A DNA stretch of 64,000 bases from Spirochaetia bacterium (GTDB lineage: Bacteria; Spirochaetota; Spirochaetia; Treponematales; Breznakiellaceae), in the NCBI GenBank assembly GCA_025997675.1, contig BNUX01000001.1, forward strand, positions 1 to 64,000, given 5' to 3'. The position numbers and the translations under genes were made by a program. This document shows positions 25,271 to 32,862 of this stretch, piece after piece. Numbering within the stretch: position 1 is the first letter of the stretch; every line of letters starts with the position of its first letter. The notes under the pieces were generated by a model. It was not told the origin of the DNA. It worked only from the letters and a program-made list of their open reading frames with translations, and did not search any database.

Positions 25271-26257
25271 TTACCGCCTGGCTATCCGTAAATTCATTAC
25301 CAGAACCGACAACACCAGCAGTAAGCCTAATATAATCAGAATTACCTGGGCGGATACATTGATAAGCCCAAGCCCGTAATTCAAAAACCCGATAATAAAA
25401 ATCGCCAGGAGCGGTCCCGCAATGCGCCCCGTGCCGCCGGATGTGCTCACGCCGCCCAGGACAACCATGGCAATCACATCAAGTTCGTAGCCCAGCGCCA
25501 CATTGGGTCGGGTGCTGCCCATACGCGAGGTGAGGAAAATCGCGCACACCGCCGACATCAGTCCGGTCAGCATACCGACGATTAAGAGGACGCGGCCGGT
25601 TTTGACCCCCGAATACCGGCTGGCAAGTTTATTGCTGCCCATCGCGTAGAGCGTGCGCCCGAAGCTTGTTTTATGTAGCAGGATGCCGAAAATAACCGCC
25701 GCAGCCGCAAACACCACCATGATAAAAGGAACGGGGCCCACATAACCCCAGGCGAAAAACGAAAACCACGAAGGGAATCCGCCTGCAGCGCGGTTTTCCA
25801 AAATGACATAGGCAATGCCGCGGTAAATGGTCATCGTAGAGAGGGTCACAATCATTGCGGGCAGTTCCTTGAACTTGACAAGCAGGAGTCCGTTTATACC
25901 GCCGCAAATCGTGCCGACAATCAATGCAGCGGCAAGGGCAAGGGGCATCGGCAACCCGGCGTTAAAGAGCACCGCCATCATCACCGAGGTGAACGCGACA
26001 ATCGACGACACGGAAATGTCAATGTTACCCAAAATGATGACAAACATCATCGGCAGCACGATAAACGCCTTGTCCAAAAAGCTCATCGGGGCGTTCAAAA
26101 AAGTACCGGCGTTCAAATAATACGGAGAAAGAATGCTGTTAAAAATGTGGATAGCAATAAAGATAAGCACCAGGAGCCATTCCCACTGGAAGAAAAACTT
26201 CTTCCAGTCCCAAGGTTTGTCAATGCGTAATGTCCGGTTTACTATTTGTTCACCCAT
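25271..26257 (-). CDS. Rhamnose ABC transporter permease 2 (RhaQ type)
   Basis: A 328-residue CUT2 permease with about ten hydrophobic segments. Family marks are FVIILGNIDISVSSIVAFTS and IAMVVLGGVSTSGGTGRIAG. The ATG has TAGGAGA before it. It follows permease 1 by 9 bp. Paired permeases plus one double ATPase are characteristic of the rhizobial RhaPQST rhamnose importer, supporting the assignment. Confidence 0.92.
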   Translation of the reverse strand: MGEQIVNRTLRIDKPWDWKKFFFQWEWLLVLIFIAIHIFNSILSPYYLNAGTFLNAPMSFLDKAFIVLPMMFVIILGNIDISVSSIVAFTSVMMAVLFNAGLPMPLALAAALIVGTICGGINGLLLVKFKELPAMIVTLSTMTIYRGIAYVILENRAAGGFPSWFSFFAWGYVGPVPFIMVVFAAAAVIFGILLHKTSFGRTLYAMGSNKLASRYSGVKTGRVLLIVGMLTGLMSAVCAIFLTSRMGSTRPNVALGYELDVIAMVVLGGVSTSGGTGRIAGPLLAIFIIGFLNYGLGLINVSAQVILIILGLLLVLSVLVMNLRIARR

Positions 26258-26266
26258 TTTTTTCTC

Positions 26267-27259
26267 CTAGATAACCCGGCGGCGCAATACGGCGCGATCG
26301 TTGTTACGTTTTATCAGCAGGTTAGTGATGATAGCCGTAAGAATAACAAAGCCCTGTATTGCCTGCTGCCAAAACGGGGACACGTTGATGAGCGGCAGTG
26401 CATTGTTAATGATTCCAAACAGGATAACCCCTAAAAGCAGCCCCGACACTTTGCCGCGCCCCCCGGACACGCTCACCCCGCCAAGAACACAGGCGGCGAT
26501 GACGTTCATTTCGTAGCCCGACGCGGTGTCCCCCTGGGCGGAGGCGTATTTTGAAACCCACAATACCCCCGCAAGCCCCGAAAGCGCTCCCATCAGCGTG
26601 TAGGTGAGCGCCGTAATGCGCTCCTTCGGCAGCCCGATAACGGCGGCGGCCTCGGGGTTTGAGCCCACCGCGTAAATGCGCCGTCCGGTACGCGTATGAC
26701 TGATGAAAAAATAATATACGATATATATCAGCACCGCGATACAAATCAGGTTGTTGACGCCGAAAAATCTACCCGTCGCTATCGCCTTAAAACCGGTGGA
26801 CATTTGATAGGCGCTCACCCACTTTCCGTTGCTCACGAGGTAGGTGAGGCCACGGATAACGTTCATCATACCCAGGGTGGCGATAATCGGCAGAATAGCA
26901 AACCGCGCCACCAAAACACCATTGAGCAGCCCGAACACCGATCCTATCACCGTTCCTTCTAAAATCAGCAGGACCGGCGGCGCACCCGGATGAGCGAACA
27001 CCGTCAAGGCGGTCACCATGCCGGAAAACGCGATGACCGCGCCGATGGATAAGTCGATGCCGCCGGTTAAGAGCACCATCATCATGCCGATGGACAAAAT
27101 CCCCAGGATCGCCGTATTGGTCAAAATATTGCCGATGTTGACCGGCGTCAAAAATTCCCTGTTCCGCGCCTGAACCGCAATGCTTACGATAATAATAAAA
27201 ACGACCAGCCCGAGTTCGCGGAACCGTTCTGCGGTGTGCGGGTTTTTATTTATTCCCAC
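26267..27259 (-). CDS. Rhamnose ABC transporter permease 1 (RhaP type)
   Basis: A 330-residue CUT2 permease. MMMVLLTGGIDLSIGAVIAF and NVIAACVLGGVSVSGGRG are the family motifs. GTG 27259 is chosen because AGAGGGG lies just before it. A frame reaching back to 27325 would add a Lys/Arg-rich segment read within the ATPase gene. It overlaps the ATPase gene by 14 bp. Together with the next permease it should form a heterodimeric channel. Confidence 0.9.
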   Translation of the reverse strand: MGINKNPHTAERFRELGLVVFIIIVSIAVQARNREFLTPVNIGNILTNTAILGILSIGMMMVLLTGGIDLSIGAVIAFSGMVTALTVFAHPGAPPVLLILEGTVIGSVFGLLNGVLVARFAILPIIATLGMMNVIRGLTYLVSNGKWVSAYQMSTGFKAIATGRFFGVNNLICIAVLIYIVYYFFISHTRTGRRIYAVGSNPEAAAVIGLPKERITALTYTLMGALSGLAGVLWVSKYASAQGDTASGYEMNVIAACVLGGVSVSGGRGKVSGLLLGVILFGIINNALPLINVSPFWQQAIQGFVILTAIITNLLIKRNNDRAVLRRRVI

Positions 27260-28766
27260 TATATTCCCCTCTATCCTGCAAGGCGGCGTGTAAGATAGTT
27301 TCCTGCGTCGCGTCCTTCGTTTCAAAAGTTGCCGTCACCCTGCCGTCCCGCATGACCACGATGCGGTCGCTCATACCCAGCACTTCGGGCATCTCACTGG
27401 ACACCATGATAATCCCGTAGCCCTGGGCCACCAAATCGTTCATGATTGAATAAATCGCCGTCTTCGCCCCCACATCGACACCCTTGGTGGGCTCGTCCAG
27501 GATGATTACCTTCATATCTCTAGTAAGCAGCTTTGCCACGATGACTTTTTGCTGATTGCCCCCGGAAAGCGTGGACGCCTTATCGTGTACGCTCACCGCT
27601 TTTATGTCGAGTTTTTCCCCCAGCTCCTTTGCGGTTGCGTTTTCATGCTCCAAATCCAGCAAGCCGCGCCGGGTAAACTGTTGCAACGCGGGGAGCGTGA
27701 TGTTTTTTGCGATTTCCCAGTTGAGTACCAGCCCCTGCTTGAGCCGGTCTTCGGGCAGGTAGCCGATACCCCCGGCTATTGCTTCGGTGGGGCTTGCGTG
27801 CCGCACTGTGTTGCCTCCCAGGGTAATCGTCCCCGCTTCATAGGGAGCAATACCGTAGAGCGCCTCGCACACTTCGGTACGCCCCGCCCCGACCAATCCG
27901 GTGAGCGCAAGGATTTCACCTTTGTGCAAGCTGAAGCTTACGTCTTTAAAAAAGCCCATCCGGGAGAGCCCCGCAACCTTGAGGATTTCTTCCCCCGGCG
28001 CTCGTTCACGCCCGGGGAAAAACTGCAGGATTTCACGCCCGACCATCGCCGTGACCATGCGCTTGTCGTCAACTTCGTCGATATTCCAGGTGTCGATATA
28101 CCTGCCGTCCCGGAATACCGTTACCCGGTCCGCCAGGCGGTACATATCCTCAAAGCGATGGGAAATAAAAATAACCCCCACACCCTGCTGCTTTAATCCT
28201 TCGGTTATATGGTAAAGATCCTCGCTTTCGCGGTTGGAAAGGGCGGCGGTCGGCTCATCCATAATAATAATCCGGGCATTGGTAGAAAGGGCCTTGGCGA
28301 TTTCCACGATCTGCTGCTGGGCCACCGAGAGGGTTCCCATTACGGCGCGGCAGTCAAAGTTCGCATCCAACTGCGAAAGAAGTTCCGCCGCCCTCCGGTT
28401 CATAGCCCGCCAGTCGATGCGCTTTATCGCAGAAACGACCTTTTCATGGCCCATAAAAATATTTTCCGCCACCGACAGATCCGGGAAGCAGGTTACATGC
28501 TGATAGATAGCCGCAATCCCCCGGCTCTGGGCATCCAGCGGCCCGTTGATATCCTCAGGCTTCCCGTCAAGCAGCAAATCCCCCGAATCCGGCCGGTGTA
28601 CCCCGGTAATGATTTTAATGAACGTGGACTTTCCGGCGCCGTTCTCCCCCATCAGGGCGTGGATTTCGCCGCTTTTTAAGTCAAAGTGGACATCGTCCAG
28701 CGCCTTGACCCCGGGAAACGCTTTTGAGATATGATGCAGTTCAAGAATAGTTCCTGTGTCTGCCAT
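27246..28766 (-). CDS. Rhamnose ABC transporter ATPase (RhaT type)
   Basis: A 506-residue double ATPase: GENGAGKST and IIIMDEPTAAL in the first half, [17 protein letters not shown] and VIILDEPTKGVDVG in the second. First gene of the leftward rhamnose operon, 86 bp from the divergent AraC regulator. No Shine-Dalgarno precedes the ATG. TACCAT lies 6 nt before it but lacks a recognisable -35, which fits activator-dependent transcription. Confidence 0.93.
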   Translation of the reverse strand: MADTGTILELHHISKAFPGVKALDDVHFDLKSGEIHALMGENGAGKSTFIKIITGVHRPDSGDLLLDGKPEDINGPLDAQSRGIAAIYQHVTCFPDLSVAENIFMGHEKVVSAIKRIDWRAMNRRAAELLSQLDANFDCRAVMGTLSVAQQQIVEIAKALSTNARIIIMDEPTAALSNRESEDLYHITEGLKQQGVGVIFISHRFEDMYRLADRVTVFRDGRYIDTWNIDEVDDKRMVTAMVGREILQFFPGRERAPGEEILKVAGLSRMGFFKDVSFSLHKGEILALTGLVGAGRTEVCEALYGIAPYEAGTITLGGNTVRHASPTEAIAGGIGYLPEDRLKQGLVLNWEIAKNITLPALQQFTRRGLLDLEHENATAKELGEKLDIKAVSVHDKASTLSGGNQQKVIVAKLLTRDMKVIILDEPTKGVDVGAKTAIYSIMNDLVAQGYGIIMVSSEMPEVLGMSDRIVVMRDGRVTATFETKDATQETILHAALQDRGEYSGNK

Positions 28767-28813
28767 TCGATAATGGTAAGCCCGGATTGTTCTGCCGTAT
28801 ATGGACTTTTCTC

Positions 28814-28842
28814 TTGCGATTATGGAAAAAACTATTTATTAT
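28814..28842 (+). promoter_or_regulatory. Promoter of the AraC-family regulator
   Basis: -35 TTGCGA (28814-28819), a 17-bp spacer and -10 TATTAT (28837-28842), ten bases before ATG 28853. The leader would be only a few bases. This 86-bp divergent region must also hold the operator for the rhamnose operon. Confidence 0.55.
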
Positions 28843-28852
28843 GGTAGCTAGT

Positions 28853-29743
28853 ATGAGTAACGATACCGGGAACCTGTCCTTCCTTCATTACCTTCCCTAT
28901 AGCGCTGAGGATGAACGGTTTGGGATGGTATGTACCACCGCAGGCTCCGCCGACATCCTGCCGAATACGGTCTATCCCCCCCGGATAAACGACCACCCCC
29001 TCATTTTCCGGCAGGTTGCGGTGGGCCGGGTTCTGCCGGAATTTCAGATAGTATACATTACCAAGGGACAAGGCGCCCTGACGGTGGAAGATACCGACTA
29101 TACCCTCAGCCCGGGCTCCCTCTTCCTGCTCCTGCCGGGGATAAAACACCGGTACAAGCCGGTCCACGAAGTAGGCTGGCAGGAATACTGGGTCGGCTTT
29201 TGCGGCGATTATTTTACCCGGCTCCTCCGGGAGGGCATCCTGTCCAAGGAGCATGTTGTATTTAAGATGGGCCTCCAGGATTATATCCTGTCCTATTTTA
29301 ACGGTATTTTTGATGAAATCCGCGCACAGCAGCCCCTCTACCAGCTCCGGGCCTGTACCCGGATTTTTTCGCTCCTCGGAGAAATGCTGGTCTACGAACG
29401 GCGGAAGGAACAGCCCAGTTCGTATCAAAAAATTGTGGAACACGCCAAGTACCTTATGGAATCGAATATTTACGGCGACATCAATCTTTCAAATATTTCC
29501 GAACAGATAGGGATCAGCACCTCCCGGCTCCATGAAGTTTTTAAAAACTATACCGCCATGACCCCCTATCAGTATTACATCCAGATCAAAATCCACAAGG
29601 CGGAAAACCTCCTGGAGCAGGACATCTCCGTCAAGGAAGCCGCCTACCGCCTGGGGTTTGAGGACCAGTCCTATTTTTCGCGGTTGTTTAAGAAGAAGAC
29701 CGGGATTGCGCCATCGGAATGGAAAAAGTATTTGTATCGGTGA
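28853..29743 (+). CDS. AraC-family regulator of the rhamnose operon
   Basis: A 296-residue regulator. The N-terminal half is a cupin-type sugar-sensing domain (for example FQIVYITKGQGALTVEDTDY, then LSPGSLFLLLPGIKHRYKPV). The C-terminal 100 residues are the double HTH of AraC: INLSNISEQIGISTSRLHEV and SVKEAAYRLGFEDQSYFSRL, then FKKKTGIAPSEWKK. It is divergent from the rhaT-type ATPase, the classical place for an activator of the adjoining operon. ATG 28853 is preferred over 28841, which overlaps the -10 box. Confidence 0.92.
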   Translation: MSNDTGNLSFLHYLPYSAEDERFGMVCTTAGSADILPNTVYPPRINDHPLIFRQVAVGRVLPEFQIVYITKGQGALTVEDTDYTLSPGSLFLLLPGIKHRYKPVHEVGWQEYWVGFCGDYFTRLLREGILSKEHVVFKMGLQDYILSYFNGIFDEIRAQQPLYQLRACTRIFSLLGEMLVYERRKEQPSSYQKIVEHAKYLMESNIYGDINLSNISEQIGISTSRLHEVFKNYTAMTPYQYYIQIKIHKAENLLEQDISVKEAAYRLGFEDQSYFSRLFKKKTGIAPSEWKKYLYR

Positions 29744-29744
29744 G

Positions 29745-30293
29745 TTAAGAGGAGCCGACGCCTAACTCGTTTGCCTTTGACAATACCAACTGCTCTCGCA
29801 GATAGTCTTCTGTGATGACCGTATTCGGGAGGATTTCCAATTTTTTGATAAACGGAAAATCAATCATGCTTCGCAACACTTCAAATTTGGCATCCAGAGC
29901 CGCAGCCCCGTATTTCGGGTCATAGTTTTTGGTATCATCGTCGCTATGAAAAAAAGACAGTGCCTGAATGTTTACTTTTTTATCAATAAACGGCAGCAAA
30001 AGTGAAACCCAAGCAGCCAGGAGGGGATGATAGGGAAGGACAATGAAAGGCTTTGACTTTGAGAAAGCTTCACTTAAATGCTCAGAAAACAGCTCCACGT
30101 GGCTTTTTTGATCCGCCAATACCGCCTCGTCTTCCAGGCGGGGGTCATCCATTAAGTAAATTTTCGGCAACAGCTCCTGCGCGTAGGTAAACACGCAGAC
30201 GGGATGGACAAATACAAAGGCCACGCTTTGGTCCTTGATTTCGCTTATGATATAACTAGCCTCGGCGACAGTGAATCTCTTTTGATCTTCCAT
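29745..30293 (-). CDS. Unknown protein, 182 residues
   Basis: Not recognised. The protein starts MEDQKRFTVAEASYIISEIK and is mixed alpha/beta, with a hydrophobic middle (FIVLPYHPLLAAWVSLLLPF) that could be a buried helix rather than a membrane span. No signal peptide. The start is set at 30293 by a promoter whose -10 ends 6 nt upstream. A longer frame would run through the promoter. It lies one base from the convergent AraC gene and 31 bp after the zinc-ribbon repeat gene. Confidence 0.6.
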   Translation of the reverse strand: MEDQKRFTVAEASYIISEIKDQSVAFVFVHPVCVFTYAQELLPKIYLMDDPRLEDEAVLADQKSHVELFSEHLSEAFSKSKPFIVLPYHPLLAAWVSLLLPFIDKKVNIQALSFFHSDDDTKNYDPKYGAAALDAKFEVLRSMIDFPFIKKLEILPNTVITEDYLREQLVLSKANELGVGSS

Positions 30294-30299
30294 AGCCTG

Positions 30300-30328
30300 A
30301 GTGTACCCTAAAGACTGGTATCGGTCAA
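30300..30328 (-). promoter_or_regulatory. Promoter of the 182-residue unknown gene, leaderless geometry
   Basis: Read leftward, -35 TTGACC (30328-30323), a 17-bp spacer and -10 TACACT (30305-30300) are followed by six bases and ATG 30293. The -35 overlaps the stop of the upstream gene. Confidence 0.65.
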
Positions 30329-31428
30329 CATTTTTTTCTTCGCGCTGTTTCTCTGCCGCATTTGGGGCAGCCGTACTTGATATGGCTGCCGGCTGTCTGA
30401 GTGAATGTGCCATGGATGGGGCAGGTGATCCCTACCTTGTGGTGGGTATCGATATACGATGCTTCGTCGTATTGGTATTTGTTCCCGTGGATTTTCCGGG
30501 CTTTTTTGAGGAATTCCGCGAAGGTTAGCCGCAATTTTTTCGCCCTGCTTACTACGCCGCATTTGGGGCAGCCGCAGCGAAGCCTGATGTGGCTACTAGC
30601 CAGGGCGATGAATGGTCCATGGATGGGGCATATCATCGTCATTTTGCTGGTTTGGTTGACGTAGCTTTCCTCAACATACTCGTATTTGTCCCCGTGTATT
30701 TCCCGTGCTCTCCGCACCCACTCGGCAAAGGGGGTTTTTAACTTTTCCCCCTTCAGTATGCCGCCGCAGCGCGGGCAGCCGTGTTTCTGGTGGAGGTGAC
30801 CGGTAACGGTCTGCATGAACTTGCCGTGTATGGGGCAGACAATGGGTACTTTTTGGTTTTTTCCGGTTATTTCTCCTATGAGCGAATAATCGTACTTATC
30901 GCCGTGGATAGCCCGCGCCGTTTCAAGAAAACGCCCGGTTGTCCAGCGGTGCTCGTGCAGGCAGTGGGGACAACCGCTCCAGCCATGAAGGTGCTTGAAG
31001 GGCGTGGTGGTAAAGGGGCCGTGTTTGGGGCAGACTATGGTTATGAGGTCGCCTTTGACTGTCCGGTAGTCAACCTGGGAATAATCGTAATTGCGCCCCT
31101 TGTAAATAGCCTTCACTTTTTTAATGAAAACTTCCCTATTGCGGTTGGGGAAGAAATACTCCCCGTGGCATTGGGGGCAGCCTTGGCCCTGTAAAAAATG
31201 GTTGGGGGTGATGGTAAAGGGACCGTGCTTTTTGCAGGTGATTTCCACGGGGTCTTTGGAAGAGCGGTACACGACCCTTTCGTAGGTATAGCGGTTCCCG
31301 TGGATCATCTTTGCCAGTTTGACAAACTCATCCACGGAACGGGTGACACCGCCCCCGTGTTGAAACATGCCATGGGTAGATATATTTTTGACTCCGGGAA
31401 GTCCTTTTTTATTACCTGTTTTCCGCAT
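30325..31428 (-). CDS. Five-repeat zinc-ribbon protein (DUF723-like)
   Basis: A 367-residue protein built of five repeats of about 60 residues, beginning at about residues 33, 98, 160, 225 and 290. Each reads F-x2-AR-x-IHG-x-KY-x-Y, then a segment of beta strands, then C-x2-HG-x-F, and ends HL/HI-x4-GCP-x-C, for example REIHGDKYEYVEESYVNQ, CPIHGPF, GCPKC. The Cys-His pairs of each repeat would form one zinc ribbon. The pattern matches DUF723-type repeats in phage and homing-endonuclease-associated proteins (recalled, not searched). No nuclease domain is visible. The C-terminus is basic (RETARRKKC). It may bind nucleic acid. Array A3 lies upstream. Confidence 0.7.
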   Translation of the reverse strand: MRKTGNKKGLPGVKNISTHGMFQHGGGVTRSVDEFVKLAKMIHGNRYTYERVVYRSSKDPVEITCKKHGPFTITPNHFLQGQGCPQCHGEYFFPNRNREVFIKKVKAIYKGRNYDYSQVDYRTVKGDLITIVCPKHGPFTTTPFKHLHGWSGCPHCLHEHRWTTGRFLETARAIHGDKYDYSLIGEITGKNQKVPIVCPIHGKFMQTVTGHLHQKHGCPRCGGILKGEKLKTPFAEWVRRAREIHGDKYEYVEESYVNQTSKMTMICPIHGPFIALASSHIRLRCGCPKCGVVSRAKKLRLTFAEFLKKARKIHGNKYQYDEASYIDTHHKVGITCPIHGTFTQTAGSHIKYGCPKCGRETARRKKC

Positions 31429-31483
31429 TTTTGCCTGTTTTATGCCCTATGATAGCATACCGCACCCTGCTTGGCTAGTACAC

Positions 31484-31663
31484 TTTGTACAAACGCCGTT
31501 TACTTTGTACAAACGCCGTTTACTTTGTACAAACGCCGTCTATTTTGTACAAACGCGGTCTATTTTGTACAAACGCCGTTTATTTTGTACAAACGCGGTC
31601 TATTTTGTACAAACGCCGTTTATTTTGTACAAACGCGGTTTACTTTGTACAAACGCGGGCTAT
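31484..31663. repeat. Tandem dyad array A3: nine 20-bp units
   Basis: Nine 20-bp units begin at 31484, 31504 and so on to 31644, each starting with the perfect palindrome TTTGTACAAA followed by CGCSGTYTAY. The unit lacks stop codons in all three rightward frames, which makes the fliG reading frame appear to extend through it. This is an artefact. The array lies between the divergent zinc-ribbon gene (start 31428) and the fliG-like gene (promoter at 31697), so it is in a 5' region, unlike A2. Confidence 0.95.
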
Positions 31664-31696
31664 ATCTATCACGATACTGGTGTTTTATCGAATATA

Positions 31697-31725
31697 CTGA
31701 CAAAAATATACAAATCGCGTACTAT
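31697..31725 (+). promoter_or_regulatory. Promoter of the fliG-like operon, leaderless geometry
   Basis: -35 CTGACA (31697-31702), a 17-bp spacer and -10 TACTAT (31720-31725) are followed by six bases and ATG 31732. It lies 33 bp after array A3. Confidence 0.6.
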
Positions 31726-31731
31726 GGCTAT

Positions 31732-32862
31732 ATGGCAAAAATTAAGCCCCCGGAATGGCCGGAACTGTCCGCCGAAAACCCCTTCCTAAAGCTGCCCCGG
31801 ACTTCCAGTCCGCAGATTCTACCCCGGGAAAAGGAAGACGGCGCCCCAACGGAAGAAGACTCAAAGATCCGGCGGGTGGCGAAGTTCCTCATCCTCATCG
31901 GGGCGGATAAGGCGGCGGGGATCCTTTCCAAGCTCGATATGGAGCAGGTAGAGGCAATCTCCCGGGAAATCGCCACCATCAGGGGAATCTCCGGCGAAGA
32001 GGCGACGGAAATCTTTGAGGAATTCCGCAGCCTCCTGTCCTCAAACTATGGCTTTTTAGGTACCTCCTCCGGGGGTGTGGAAGAAGCCCGGCGGCTCCTC
32101 TACGCCGCTTTTGGGCCGGAAAAGGGGATGGAGTTCCTTAACCGGGCGCTGCCTGCAACCAGGGAAAGCCCCCTCAGCTTTATGGAGGCCTTTTCGGGGG
32201 AGCAGATAGCCTTTCTCTTAAAAACAGAATACCCCGCTGCGGCGGCGATGATCCTCGCCCGGCTGCCCGCAAAGTTATCTGCGGCGGCGCTGGGGAACAT
32301 TGAGCCGGACCGCAAGCTGGAGATTGTCCGGCGCATCGCCCATCAGGGACAAATTGCCCCGGGGGTGCTGGAACAGGTGGCGGAGGCGCTGCGGGAAAAG
32401 GCCCGGAAACTGGGGAGTGTTGGGGTGGAAAACCAGACCAATGTGGATGGCAGGACCACCCTGGCGGCTATCCTCAAGCAGTCGGACCTTTCCTTTGGGG
32501 ACCGGCTCCTTTCGGAGCTTGACGAGGAAGATCCCGAACTGAGCCAGGAACTTAAGGAACGGCTCCATACCCTGGAGGATGTGATCAAGGCCGAGAACCG
32601 GCCCATCCAGGAAAAGCTCCGGTCTATGGAGGATACGGATATCGCCCTGCTGCTCAAGGGCAAAAATGAAAACTTTACCGACAAGATTCTCTCCAACGTA
32701 TCCACCCAGCGGCGTACCGTGATACGGGAGGAGATGAACATCATGGGCCCGGTTAAGCGACGGGACGTGGACGACGCCGCCAAGGCCTTCCTCACCTGGT
32801 TCAGACAGCGCCGTGAGGAAGGAACAATTTTACTGCTTGATGATGAGGATGTGATTATATGA
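31732..32862 (+). CDS. FliG-like flagellar switch protein paralogue (FliG1 type)
   Basis: A 376-residue FliG-family protein. SKIRRVAKFLILIGADKAAG begins the N-terminal domain, FAAFG-like YAAFGPEKGMEFLNRAL ends it, IAFLLKTEYPAAAAMILARL is the middle-domain ridge, and TDIALLLKGKNENFTDKIL starts the C-terminal torque domain. Where flagellar FliG has EHPQT, this protein has EYPAA, the motif that contacts FliM. Spirochaetes carry two FliG proteins, and the diverged one (FliG1) has a special, sometimes polar role. The ATG at 31732 coincides with the predicted transcription start, so the long in-frame extension through array A3 is rejected. It overlaps the protease gene by 4 bp. Confidence 0.88.
   Translation: MAKIKPPEWPELSAENPFLKLPRTSSPQILPREKEDGAPTEEDSKIRRVAKFLILIGADKAAGILSKLDMEQVEAISREIATIRGISGEEATEIFEEFRSLLSSNYGFLGTSSGGVEEARRLLYAAFGPEKGMEFLNRALPATRESPLSFMEAFSGEQIAFLLKTEYPAAAAMILARLPAKLSAAALGNIEPDRKLEIVRRIAHQGQIAPGVLEQVAEALREKARKLGSVGVENQTNVDGRTTLAAILKQSDLSFGDRLLSELDEEDPELSQELKERLHTLEDVIKAENRPIQEKLRSMEDTDIALLLKGKNENFTDKILSNVSTQRRTVIREEMNIMGPVKRRDVDDAAKAFLTWFRQRREEGTILLLDDEDVII

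Noticed and set aside
31471..31731. N-terminal extension of the fliG-like gene through array A3
   Set aside because: The unit has no stop codons, so the frame is open by chance. A promoter lies between the array and ATG 31732.
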